Source: Cytospora piceicola
Lineage: Eukaryota; Ascomycota; Sordariomycetes; Diaporthales; Cytosporaceae
Length of the DNA stretch: 64,000 nt
Direction: 5' to 3'
Assembly (NCBI GenBank): GCA_023375675.1
Contig: JALQBC010000005.1
Coordinates: 1,364,001 to 1,428,000, forward strand
Made by a program: the position numbers and the translations under genes. The notes under the pieces were generated by a model that made no database searches, was not told the DNA's origin, and saw nothing but the letters and a program-made list of their open reading frames with translations. Of the stretch, positions 15,021 to 26,296 are shown one piece after another (within the stretch, counting starts at the first letter, position 1; each line of letters begins with the position of its first letter).

Positions 15021-17475
15021 TAGATGTGGCAGAGTGTCCCATTGGAGATCTAAAAATGAGGGAGGATCTGCCGTTACGGAATGTGCCTGGGCGAGGTCAA
15101 GAGAAGGTGGGGGGGGGGGGGGAGGGCGGTCGTAGACCACCGGTCATCTGTGAACAAGGCTTTGAACATGGGGAAACGGCTCTTCAGCAGATTGCATAAG
15201 AAGGAGGGCGCCGAAATGATGTGGCGTTATGGCCGGGAAGGGATCACTTGGGCACGTTGGGTAAGAGGATGACACCCTCAAGACGAGTGTATTTCCGGCG
15301 AGTTCCGATCTGGCCTTCTGGACATCAAGGGAGAGATATTGATCATACCAAGCACATGGAACATTCTTTCATTATGCAGCTAGTTCATCAAATCAAGTCG
15401 GCAAGGTACAGCCCTAGGTACTTGTGCGGTGAAGAATCTCGAGAATTGCGTCAAAAGCAAATTGACGGGAAGATCTGATCGATTTCATTTATTCATATCC
15501 TCCTACGACCATGTCCGCATTCAGAGGCGAGAAACATGGCTCGGTAGCAAGTTTCGGATATTTCAGCATGGCTTGAAACAAAAAGAGGAGAACAGGAAAA
15601 GAAACAAAAGACTCGACCTGGGACAAACTCCACGAGCCAACATCAACCCTATGAAGGATGACCATTGACCTTTTGTGCCTACCTATCTATTTGAGTATAT
15701 AGGCCCTGAGGGGGATAGGACTCGAGGATGGTCTCCACGAAATCATACTAAATCTATGGTCGAGGACTGGATTGAACTTGAGAATCTTATAACACAACTC
15801 CTCTCTGAGAACCGGAAACGTTGATATCGAACAGTCACGGCCCTATAGAATTGAGAGGACTTGACGCCACCACAACGACGAAAAGAAAAACGTGAGACAC
15901 ACACACGCACGCACACACACGTGACAGAACCAACAAGTCCGATCCCACCAATCCGAAACAAACCCAGGGAAAAGTTGCGGTCTAAGAGGCTCGAAATTGC
16001 TTTTTTTTTATCTTCTCTCTCCAGCCTGGGGAGGGTGGTCATGAAGCGAGGTTGGGCAGAAGTAATGTGTTGCGCAAAGGGCATTGGGCTGCAGTGTATA
16101 TTATATACTAAATGTGGCCCCGATGGCTGGGCACTAGGTTTTCTTCTTTTTTTCTTCTTCTTACCCCCCCCCCCTCCCCTTCCTCCCCCACAACATGGAG
16201 GGGCGAGGTATACATATCTTACGTGGTATGTAGGGTTGCAGTCGAGGAGTCCGGAACTGGCAACCGCTCGAATGGTCTGACCCAAAACGGCTGGCCTGCT
16301 TGTCAGAAGGGGTGGGCCGCACGTTTCTTCCCCTTGCAACAATGCAATAAGAGATGTGTTTATTACTGCTGTGAGACCTTTTGCAGTTATGGCACCCAGG
16401 ATAGCTGCCAACGTCGTGAGTGGGGGATTATCACGCTGTTATGGGATGGGATTCCTGGTGGTCGATTTGCCGTAGCGTCCGTCCCGCACCCATTACAGAT
16501 CATATCGACTCTTTGATAGGATCCCAAGCCCTCGGGACCATCACCCGGAAAGGCACAAGGCTTATTATAATCCTCACTACCCAATTGGGGCGATCCGCAT
16601 TCGCCGGCTTCCACCACGGGGGATCCGTAAGGAGCCCCCCCTATGGCTCATCCTCGCTAGATGGCGGATATGCAGAAGAGGCAGAAGAAACAACAGAAGA
16701 AGACGAAGAAGAAGAAGACGAAGAAGAAGACGAAGGAGAAGAAGAAGAAGCCCAGAGTGTCTGACCTAAACCAAAACACCATCTCGGCCGTGAAACGTTC
16801 CCGCCTCATCTTGCCCGACGAGTGGAACAATAGCGGTGAAGAAAAGCCCCCCCCCCCCAGGCTGAGCAACTTTCGCTATTACTGTTCTTTTTTCTCTTCT
16901 TCATCTTCTTCTTCTTCTTCGAAAAACACAAAAAAAAAAGAACAAAAAGCCCCTCATCCAGCGGGCGAGGTGAGACCTGGAAACCCTCACACTGTGCAGA
17001 CAGGAACAAGAAAAGGCCCAAGCATCGGGGGGGGGGGGCGTCTGCTAACTCGACTGGTCAGCGGCGGCGCCACCCCCGGAGGATACATGATCCTCGGGCG
17101 AACGGCCTCATCTACGAACAAAAGTCCCTTTGACCGATGACCCTGAAGGGGATGGAGGATGGAGGATGGGGGCAGGAAGCGACCAGACACAGCATGCGGC
17201 ACACCGCCCGAGGCACTGGTAACCGGGAACAGAGAGTCGCGAAAAGCAACTGCAATATGAACGATCAAGCCACAGTTTAAATTTTATCCAGGTCATGCAA
17301 TGTCGCATGTACTTGGCGATACAACCAACGACTTCGTGCCCTTCGTTATGCCGTTTAACTTTCCCATGCAGAACTGTATTAATCCCTCCCCCCAAAACGC
17401 CATTGCCATGTATGCCCAAAACTCACAAACCAATCAATGCCCCCGTCAGACACTCAGACAATTTCTTACCCCCTC
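15021..17475. other. Intergenic, low-complexity rich (2.45 kb)
   Basis: No gene is supported. The region is rich in homopolymers and simple sequence: a G-run at about 15111-15122, a T/C tract at 16141-16195, GAA repeats at about 16673-16750 and TTC repeats at about 16886-16920. Open frames here are made of these repeats and encode K/E- or S-runs, so I do not call them. Confidence 0.55.
16673..16922. repeat. Inverted (GAA)n ... (TTC)n tracts
   Basis: An ~80-bp purine tract of GAA/GAC repeats (16673-16752) is followed about 135 bp later by a ~35-bp TTC-rich tract (16886-16922), its approximate reverse complement. The pair could fold as a long imperfect hairpin, or as a triplex in DNA. No coding role is seen. 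Confidence 0.6.
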
Positions 17476-19079
17476 CTACGACCACATCGCCGCCGTCATC
17501 ATGACCATCCCGGCCACCAGCCCGAGGCTCCTCCACCAGCTCGGCGGCTCCACCCCGCTCGCCGCGCTGCCCAGGCCGAACGGCAGGCCCTGCCAGTCGA
17601 ACGTGACGTTGTCCCGCACGCTCGCGTTGTAGCACTGGCCGTTGACGACGTCCAGCCCCCTGAGGTCGTCGGGCACGTTGAAGAACATGTACTGGCTCTG
17701 GTTGAGGCCCTTGAACCCGTCCGTGTCGTACGGGAACCGGTCGCTGCTGTCCGTCGACGTCGTGTTGCGCAGGAAGATGCACTGCACCTGACCCGGGTAC
17801 GCGCTCACCAGGCCCGGGTAGTCCGACATGACGTCCGTGTTGGACGTGTCGCCCACCAGGATGAACTTGCGCTGCGGGAACGTCTGGAAGATCTTGTCGA
17901 GGAGGAACTTGCGGATCGCGAGCGTGGCCGACGCGTCGCTGAAGTTGAGGGGCCGCGTGTCGAAGGAGCCGAGGGGGTACGTCTTGTAGATGAAGTCCAT
18001 GTAGTTCTTGGTGACCTGCTCTGGTGTGGTCGTCAGGTAGTGGAAGTGCAGGTTCTGGATGCTCTTGGACCAGTTGGCGTAGATCTCGGGCATGTTGTCC
18101 CACTGGGTGAAGGGGCGGGCGAAAGAGTTGAGCAGGCCTTCCTTGGGGTCATAGATCTTCGTGACGCCTGTGTGGTCGGTCAGTAAAGTGTGTCTTCTTG
18201 TTTCCTTTCCAGGAACGGACTCAGGTGGAACTTACGCAGGATGTCATCAATGTCAGAAATGATGGTAATGCCCGTCTCCGGCACGAGATACGCAGTCGCG
18301 TTGCCCGTCTCGGCAGCCCCCTCAACATACACATTGAGGAGCTGAACGTGGTCCGTCTCGTTTCCTTGCATCAGGTGACCACCATTCGTACCGGTGGTGT
18401 TCTTCAGGACCACAAAGGAGTCGAAATCACCCTCCAGCGTCGTGTTGTACGGCATGGTGATGTTCTGCGAACCTCCGGCCGCGTTGATCCCACCACTGTC
18501 CGTGTCCGGGTTGACGGTCACGTCGTTGACAAAGTTGACGGTGACCTGCTCATTGTCCTGCTGCACGACGAAGATCTCACTCGTCAGGTTCCGCGCCTGG
18601 ACCTGCTGGTCCTCGGGCAGGTCTGCGATGTCGACACCGATGAGGAAGACATTGGCCAGGTCGTCCAGCTTCTCCTGCGTGATGTTGGGCTTCTTGTAGA
18701 TGTTCCCGTGGATCCTGACGTTCCAGCCCTGCTCGGTCCAGTTCGCGTAGGGCGGCACGTTGAGGGCCAGCGTGGGCGAGGCGGCGAGGTCGGAGGAGGA
18801 GATGCCGAGGCTCGACTGGACGGCCGTGCCGGTGGGCAGGTCGTTGAAGAACTGCGGCACGCCCGAGGCGACGAAGGAGGACACGTCGGTGCCGAGGGAG
18901 TCGAAGATGGAGCCCAGGTAGTTGCCGACATCGTCGAGGCCGCGCTGTTCCAGGCGCTCGAGGGCTCGACGGTCGAGGGCCGGTGGCGGTGTGATCAGCG
19001 GCGGGGCCGGGACTGCCGCGGCCAGCGATGTGCTTGAGAGGAGTCCCAAGACGAAAAGTGAGGTTCCTAATGGTGCCAT
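17476..19079 (-). CDS. Secreted APP1-like protein with DUF2183 domain, probably GPI-anchored
   Basis: Related to the catalytic domain of yeast App1, a phosphatidate phosphatase. Two exons, 19079-18236 and 18167-17476, close to 511 residues. The N-terminus is a signal peptide (MAPLGTSLFVLGLLSSTSL, then AAAVPAPP). The mature part has many N-x-S/T sites (NWT, NIT, NLT, NTT, NAS), as expected of an extracellular protein. The DUF2183 core spans the intron: ITIISDIDDILRVTKIYDP, then RKFILVGDTSNTDVMSDYP. The App1 DxDxT nucleophile motif here reads DIDDI, so the Thr is replaced by Ile. The end is hydrophobic (SLGLVAGMVMMTAAMWS) after a small-residue stretch GSAASG, consistent with GPI attachment. An earlier in-frame ATG at 19181 would bury the signal peptide, so I chose 19079. 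Confidence 0.88.
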
Positions 19080-19638
19080 CCTGTTGTTTCCGGGGATGCC
19101 GGTGACAAGGCTATGTACGAGAAAGTCAACTCGATGTTGTTGTGGCTTGGTCGACAAGATCGTCGTTGGGATCGTCGTCAATCAACAACGTCCGGATAAG
19201 TACCTAGCAAGCAAGCAAGCAAGCAATCAAGAGAAGGGTGCTTCCTTTTGCGTTGACCGTCCTCGAAAAAGCAGCAACTACACTGATTAAAAAAGACAGT
19301 AGAGAGGGTTTGAAAATTGTACATGAAGGAACAGAGAACTCGTATCCAGGGGAAGAAGGCGTTTGTAATGTCTTCTCTTTAAGGCTGGCTGGCGGTGTTT
19401 CAAGCTTACCTTTAAACATGACGTCGATTACCCTTTTGGGAAGCGGCCTGGCCCGATTTGACGGTCTTATTGGTCAAGGTCCGTTCATGTTAGTGGGCAG
19501 AATCAAGGAACCGTTGGATTGCGGGTGCCGTCAGAGAAACGTCGACCAGGCAGCCCGGACAGCCCAGGCAGCCCATAGCGTAGAGCACAGGGGTGCAGCA
19601 GTGCAGCACAGCACCTGCAGGGAATTAACCCTCTTTGT
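19080..19638. other. Upstream region of the APP1-like gene
   Basis: No gene is supported. There is an AAGC/GCAA short tandem repeat at about 19207-19225 and a CAGC/GCCC-rich stretch at 19550-19620 next to the inverted-repeat element. Confidence 0.5.
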
Positions 19639-19640
19639 TA

Positions 19641-20230
19641 CCCGTGGGCCCCACCCTGCTCGCTGTGCTGCCCACTACGTGCTGCGCCCGTAGTGGGTGC
19701 CAAAATCAGTCCGCGGCCGATTTCAGTCCGCAGAACAGATTTGCACCAAATCTAGGTACAAAACTGTTAGTACATCGGAATCAAGGCGCCTTCCTCCCGC
19801 TTTTTCTTTTAAGAATAACTCTTTAATTACTCTACTTATAATAATAAGCTATATATCATTTAATAGCTCTCTTTCTACTGTATATTAATATTACTTTTTC
19901 TACTTCAGTACTACTTATATTAACTTAGAAAAAAGGATATTAAAAAGTAGAGTTAATTTAGTTTCTTTTAATAATTAAAATATATATAGGCTAGCTTATT
20001 AAATAACTCTTTTTATTATATATAATATAAGCTTTTAGCTATTTAAGAGTATTTTTATTATTCTTATAACTAATTTATATATAAAGATATTAAAGGTTGA
20101 AAGTAGAAAGGAAAATAGGAACTATCTGCCGATTTGGTGTGCGGACTGAAATTGGCCGCGGACTGATTTTGGCACCCACTACGGGCGCAGCACGTAGTGG
20201 GCAGCACAGCGTCAGGGTGGGGCCCACGGG
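19641..20230. mobile_element. MITE-like element with 92-bp terminal inverted repeats and AT-rich core
   Basis: The left terminus (19641-19732, beginning CCCGTGGGCCCCACCCTG) and the right terminus (20140-20230) are inverted repeats identical except for about three differences. Both are flanked by TA (19639-19640 and 20231-20232), as expected for a TA target-site duplication of the Tc1/mariner type. Each terminus contains its own palindrome, CCCACTACG...CGTAGTGGG (19671-19697 and 20175-20201). The ~400-bp core is very AT-rich with no coding frame, so the element is non-autonomous. Superfamily assignment is inference; no transposase is present in the window. Confidence 0.8.
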
Positions 20231-21005
20231 TATGCCGTGCCACCACCCAACTACACCAAAAATGTCAATTTTCACAGGCTCTACACCGTAACAGAGAACA
20301 ACTAACCCATCCGTTTTCATCGACACCACTGAGATCCAGCATGCATTCACCCTTCCTCTTTTTATTCTCTCTTTTATTATCTTATTTCTACAGTACGATT
20401 GCCATTATGCTTTAAACACCCCACCCCTATTAAAACACATAACGAGGAAAACTCACACACAGGCCTATCCTTAACCCCCCATGCGACAATCTTTCAAGGT
20501 TGTTTCCCAAGTATCCACAAAAGCCCCAATCCCCTCTTCACTAACCACACTCTTATCAAACCTAATATCAACCTCCATCACACTTCCACGTCACGCATAA
20601 TACACCGATACATCATTGGCACCGTATCCGTCTCATCCGACTTTGGTTTGGGGACACCAGTAGCAGATTGGATTTGGTGTCTTGGACTGCCCAGGTGTCC
20701 CTTGTGGTCTCTCATTGGGGTGTGATGTAACCGGCGTAGTAAAGGCGTCGCCGGCTTTCAAGACGGCCAACATGGCAATGGTGGTGACGGCTGACTGCGG
20801 AAGTATGAGTTAGCGGACCTCATGAGCCGGACCCGTCGGGTTTGCGTGATGGATTTGAGGATATCAAGCACCCTTCCCTCAATATCTCATAGTGGGGTGA
20901 CGGACCGGAGATACAGAAGTTAAGCGACAACGACCTCAACCTCAAGTGCTCGTCGCGTCGGCAAACTGTAGGGGCTTGCACCGTAAAGTTGAACTTCTGA
21001 TTCTT
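20231..21005. other. Intergenic with one NRPS-like relic
   Basis: The stretch from the element to about 20700 shows pyrimidine-rich sequence with no gene. The only recognisable coding trace is the adenylation-domain relic at 20715-20798, listed separately. Confidence 0.5.
20715..20798 (-). pseudogene. Relic of a nonribosomal peptide synthetase adenylation domain
   Basis: The minus strand reads AVTTIAMLAVLKAGDAFTTP followed by VTSHPNERPQG. This matches the A2 core of adenylation domains (VAMLAVLKAG-x-A) and the following HP-x-ER-x-QG segment, with D and TTPVT in place of the usual G and VPLDP. A CGCAG acceptor-like sequence sits just upstream. No further A-domain motifs are visible on either side, so this looks like an isolated fragment. 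The match is short and could still be fortuitous. Confidence 0.4.
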
Positions 21006-21131
21006 CTATTTTTTCCCGCGTCTGATGCCCCGGAACCGGAAGTTGAGCCGTCCGCAGCATATGACAACACCAGTCAAGATGCTGAAGACGATAACGAAGA
21101 CCTCGACGTAGAACAGAGTGGCTGTCACCAT
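21006..21131 (-). CDS. Possible 41-residue single-pass membrane microprotein
   Basis: The frame ATG-GTG-ACA...AAA-TAG encodes 41 residues: MVTATLFYVEVFVIVFSILT, then GVVICCGRLNFRFRGIRRGKK. One hydrophobic segment of about 24 residues is followed by a strongly basic tail (positive-inside rule, C-terminus cytosolic). Third positions are mostly C or G (TTC, TAC, GTC, ATC, AGC), unlike random sequence nearby. There is no family match that I know. It could be a genuine small membrane protein or a chance frame; confidence is limited by its length. Confidence 0.4.
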   Translation of the reverse strand: MVTATLFYVEVFVIVFSILTGVVICCGRLNFRFRGIRRGKK

Positions 21132-23895
21132 TGTGAGCTCCGAGGGGCTTTGCGTCCCCTTTGCTGATCCGTGGACTCTTTGCCTGTTTGATGTGGGTGT
21201 GCAGGGCCGGAATATGGGTAATAGGAACAGGGAGGTCTGTTTGGTACGCAGTTGGAAGTGTGTTGCAAGTGTTTATGGAGACCAAGCTAGATAGGGTGGA
21301 GGGGGGAAACGAGAAGAAGTCGAGGTGTGCACGAGGAAAATCTTGTCATTTGGGATTGACTCGCGTCGCCCGTCCGTCGCTCCGGTCCGCATCGCCTTTT
21401 ACATGGCGATTTGGGCGTGCCGCACTCGTAAGCTGACCACCCTCCGCCCAGGGGTACCCAGGTGGACTATAACTGCGGCACGGACGGCAGTCATGGATGG
21501 GCACGCCCGCGGCTCGTATGAAGTCAACGCGCGGCCGCGGGAGATTGAAGAGGACGGGGGTGGTAGGAGACAACTGGACGTGTAAGTGGTCGGCAAAAGT
21601 ACCAAGTACGCAGTTGGTGAAGAATCCGTGTGATTGGTAACATTGAAGGGACAGGGGAAAGAGGTGTGGTAGGTAAACAGGGGGTGGACTTGGCTGGCGT
21701 CCAATTGCGATTGGACATACTCCGGAAACGAAACGTCGCACGGTAATCCCCCAAAAGAGCACATGCATGATTATGAGGTGATGTGGTTTGATTTCCTGGC
21801 CAAAGGATCCGTTTAGTAATCGATCTTGGCCAGGGGCTATCGACATTGGCCAGACCAATATAGACAATCTACGTAGATCTAAGAGTCAGTGACTAGCATC
21901 TCCCAACCACTCGAGTAAATATATTAACCTTTGTAGTGCGTTGAACAATCCAGACTGCCCCTGGTTACATATGACTTCCACGACAACTAGATGAGTACAT
22001 GCAAAGAAATATGCCAACAATAGAGAGAGACACATGAGTATGAATTATGTAGCTGTGTGTCAAATGCAGGACGCACGTAAGCCCTAGGCTTATGTAGGAT
22101 GGAGTCGGGGAAGTATTTTGGGTTTCAGATATGCAAACCCTTCCCTATTTGTAAAGCTTGATACTTGTTACCTTCCCAAGTACTAGGTATCCCGAATGTC
22201 GGAACCTGATAGTCAACCCTTGGAAACCTTCAATTCACAGTCATACCTGTATTTGGTAAAACATGCAAGTGACTGAGGACCCTCAATACATATGTAGAAC
22301 TAGTCATAGATTCTGGCCGTTCATGGTGGCACAATAAACATCAATGCTTGAGCATAACGAGAGGATCCAGATATCTGGATTAGACTGTATTCTCCCGAGT
22401 CACTGGGTTGGCAGACTCTGTGCCTTCGAGACAGACATCTGGAAATTCTGAGTAATATTCGAAGGATTCAGCTTATGCAGAGCTACAAGTGATGTGCTCT
22501 CCCAAGAAACATGTTAGGCATCCGAGGGGATGGTTGTGATAGGAGCCCTGAGGTGCCCGAGCTGGGCCTTCACGGCTCACATTGTAGAAGTCATGTTCAT
22601 TTAACATGTCAAGTGGAAAAGCCAGAATGGGTTGACAAGCAGACTTACATCTTAAGCTATAATAAGGGCTAGGCGTGACCATGTATCAAGGTACCCTAGG
22701 GTATATAAATATCAGCGTAACCCTGTAACGAAAGATGAATCATATAGTATCTTGCAATCCATCAGAGTTTCTCTCTGAGGAACAAGAATAGTACGTATAC
22801 ACAACGGCACTTATGTAGTCCACCATGAATCACTTCTTATTTCTGTCCCTGTTGTCCCTTATATTATGTTTAGTGCCGTGTCTTTCCTTTATATATGCAA
22901 GCTCTATCTTATTTTCCGGTACTATATTATCACTTTTCGCCTATAAAACGTCCGTATACTAACAGCCTATTAGAGGATCCGAGATTATAGCCTGTGAAAC
23001 AGCTTAGTACTAATAGGAAATATGTATAAGCTATTAGGATACGATCTATTAAGGGTTATAGCTCTTTAAATTAGACGACGGGAAAGTAAATGAGTAAATA
23101 TATAGTTAGGTATTTAGTATTTAGGTATTTAGATATAGATAGCTAACCCTTTTTCTATTATAAGTCCTGAATTCTGTACTATGTCCTTTGAGAAAGGGTT
23201 GCTGTATCTTCTATACTCCTTACGCCTTCCTACTATCTTTACGTTCTAAAAAAGATATATCTATAATCATAGGACTTCCTTAGGGTAGAGAGGATATACA
23301 AAGCTAGGAGCTAAAGAGGTTATATCTTCTTGGTCTCGTCCTAATATTGGGCCTCCAGCACCCTTGGTGTTAGAAAGCTCGATCCCTACTAGGCGTGACT
23401 GATAAGTAAGTAAGATGTTACAAGGCTGAGCCTTCTGAGGCCCTGACAACCTGGAAGTGGGTCTTAATCCTTGTAGTCTCATTTCAAGGCATACCGAAGA
23501 GCCTTGCTAGCTGAGATGGAACATTTCCTTGCATCTGACGGGCTACCCTAGGGTATCCTTGGAAGTCTTTTCGGTATTGATGCTCTTTATCAGGTATCAA
23601 CACGAGCTGGATCTGACTGAAAAACAGGCACGTTTGCATGTATGGTACAGTCATTCAATTCCAGTGGGTGTGTTGTTGTTGAAGGAGAGTAAACAAACAG
23701 GCCTAAGGCCTAAAGGAAGGGAAAGAAATAGGTGTAACTAAAGGGAAGGAAGTAACGCTGTAGGCCTGATTACGTAACACTCTTCTGTAGGCAGGACATC
23801 AAGATTTAAGAACACTCACGATACCTCTTTCCTTTCTCTTAAAGGGACCCAGGCTGATAATAGACTGAACAGCACCTAAGTGCTCCGAGAAGGGA
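21132..23895. other. Gene-poor region with AT-rich island
   Basis: No gene is supported. From about 22850 to 23300 the sequence becomes TA-rich with short repeats such as TAGGTATTTAG, resembling RIP-degraded repeats. Frames at 23267-23482 (minus) and 23529-23741 (plus) have no recognised motif. It lies directly upstream of the P450 pseudogene. Confidence 0.5.
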
Positions 23896-24596
23896 CGGCC
23901 TTACATACCACCATATGAAATCACGGGTCACCAGGTGATCCTGCCATCAGAGCATCTTTCATGGCTGATGGAGCATCCGACCAGTGTGCTGAGCTACCGC
24001 GAGAGCGTTAACGACTACCTAGCATTAAACCACACATTTCTAACCTAGGTGGCCGCCAATGACCCTGAATAGACATTCGTCGTGACCATGATCAAGGATA
24101 TAACCAAACAATTCAACGAAAGGACTGGTGAGGTGCTCGAAGAGATCCAGTGTGCCCTTGACAGCCTCCGAGGCAGTGATCAGGACTGGTTAGGGCCAAA
24201 GAGAGCGTCGAGCTTCCTTCGGGGGGGGGGGCCACATCCCTTACGGTGCAAAGGTCATCATTGGCAGCGATGGACCCCATCACGACGAGTATGTGTATCC
24301 GGGGGATCCGTCCAAATTTGAGCCCTTCAGATGTTCCGTCCCATCAACAGGGATGAGAACGATGCAAAGATGAGCGGCCTCAACTTCCTATCCACGGGCG
24401 AGAATCACTGTGCTTTCAGCCCTAGAGAATACCCCTGGTGAGTTATCCCAAGATATCTGACTGCATGCCATTATAATAATACTGATACAGTGCTGGCCGA
24501 TTCTTCGCCAACCATTGACTCAAGTTGCTCTTGTCAAAAATCGTTCTGCGCTACTATATCAAGCCAGACACAACCCCAGGCCTCAAGATCCGGTAG
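23896..24596 (+). pseudogene. Cytochrome P450 pseudogene with large internal deletion
   Basis: Haem monooxygenase remains. The N-terminal part reads PPYEITGHQVILPSEHLSWL, then VLSYRESVNDYLALNHTFLT, typical of fungal P450s after the membrane anchor, and is broken by TAG and TGA-type stops near 24047 and 24070. A helix-like piece follows (IKDITKQFNERTGEVLEEIQ). The frame then jumps at a G-run (24220-24230) to the late P450 region HIPYGAKVIIGSDGPHHDEY and YPGDPSKFEPFR, then the haem loop YPCAGRFFANH, spliced over a 60-70-bp intron (GTGAGT...ACAG), and the end KLLLSKIVLRYYIKPDTTPG. About 250 residues with the I-helix and ExxR motif are missing, and a TGA interrupts FFANH-x-LKL. It is not functional. 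Confidence 0.85.
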
Positions 24597-26296
24597 GTGG
24601 TCTTCGAGCCCTTCCTTTGTCCCTTCTTCGTGAACCATGTTCTTTGCATGTTTCCATCTTCCGTTGTACTGCAATTGAGTCTGCCGAGCTATCTCCCTCC
24701 AATCTGTCACTGCTTGCAGCTCTTGATTGGGTTAAATCTATGTGAAGACTCCTTAGCCCTCCCAAGGAGACATGCAAGTTTTTTCAATCTTTTCTTAATT
24801 GCTGACTGAAATGATACAATGGTTGAGCCACGTTTCGCCGCCACTTATTAGCTATAGGCTCAGTGTCAGAAGAGGACAATCTGCTGCCAAACACGAGTTA
24901 TGAGCACTTGAGGAATTATAATCACTCGTTATGGACTAGACAAACTTCAAGGTTAATATCTCGATCCTTTAGTGCCAAGATCTGGAATATTGAATTGACA
25001 CACCGGAAAATGCAATAGATCGTGTTATAACCATGATTGTAGACAAAAAGGACACTGGGTAGAAGAGGAGGCTACATACCTAGGTATATACACGAGGTAG
25101 AAATTCTCCCTAGAGCGTAGCAGAATGGTATGCACAGATATCAAATCCAAATATTCCAGGGGCTATATCTACTTTTCTTGAGAGCAAATTGTCTTGAAAC
25201 GTTATAAAAAGTAAGGTTTATTGGCAACGAAGAAAATTAATAACTGGTGCCAGAGTTTATGGATAATTGGATATCACAAAACGCATAATAACAAAACTTA
25301 TTGTGTCGAATTTTCCAGCTTTTCTTTCTCGTATATTTGAATGGGTATAAGGGAAGAAACCCGATGGGGTTGGTATGGCTCTCCTCGTTCATGATACTCA
25401 TTCTCTTAGTTCTCATCGCCCGAGTGGGAGGTCAACTAATGTATTTCAGCGAAAAGCACTTTGTCGGCCCCACCTATGCTTCGAATTTATCGGTACTATG
25501 GAACCAGCGAAGTAGAAGACCGATTGCCGTAGTTTGAGAGGTTGAATCCTCTCTTCTAATTACTAGTTGACGGTTATTATAGTGAAGGTGCTTAGACTGG
25601 TGGTGAGATTGCCAGTCAACGCCAACTGGTATTAACCTACAATGTGCGGATCCTGTAAGTCCCACGTTCTGGAGTGCCCATCCTTATGGTGGTGAGAAGT
25701 TTTGAATACCGCACCGGTTTGGAATGTGGCATACCAATATATACCAGACTCTGTTAGTTCGCCGTTGCAGTTGGTTGCATTATACTTACGTATACCACCT
25801 GTGTTGGCACGTCCGGGTCCAACCACCTGTATAAACTCCAGGACAGAAGGCAAAAAAAAAAACCACGCTCATCGGTGCATGTGCAGGGCAAGTCGGTAGC
25901 CCTGCGCATCAAGCGCAAGTGTGATGGACTGACTACTCTGATTCGAATGATGCTGTCCCTAACCTTGCTGCCCCTAAAGTATAAATGGCGTTCCGTGTCC
26001 TACACCTCCACCTGATATTTCTCTTTGTTTCAGTCCCAACAAAGACATCAAGTCTCTCAACCCAACAAAGATCTTTGATCTTTCATCACCGTTCACCAAA
26101 TCACCTGATCCTAGGTAATCGACATACAATCCTTCTCAACCGCAGCGAACCTTGTTTCGTCTTCAGCATACATGCAACCTATCTTGATTGATATCCTAAC
26201 CTTCATCGGTATTTCGCTACACGGAATCCGCCGTCCTCACCATCGCACTATTCGTACCAGCATTATTCATCACCTGCCTAGGTGGGTACTATCGAC
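24597..26296. other. Intergenic, no supported gene
   Basis: This 1.7-kb stretch follows the P450 relic and is moderately AT-rich. TACCTAGGTA occurs at 25077-25086. A TATAAA-like element at about 25979-25985 and pyrimidine-rich sequence up to 26280, ending in a possible CTAG acceptor at 26277-26280, look like the promoter and spliced leader of the next gene. Confidence 0.5.

Noticed and set aside
16661..17140. Lys-rich open frame over GAA repeats
   Set aside because: It is made by a purine microsatellite; no unique protein sequence and no motif.
18198..19037. 279-codon plus-strand open frame
   Set aside because: It is antisense to the APP1-like exon, which has a signal peptide, N-glycosylation sites and a recognised domain.
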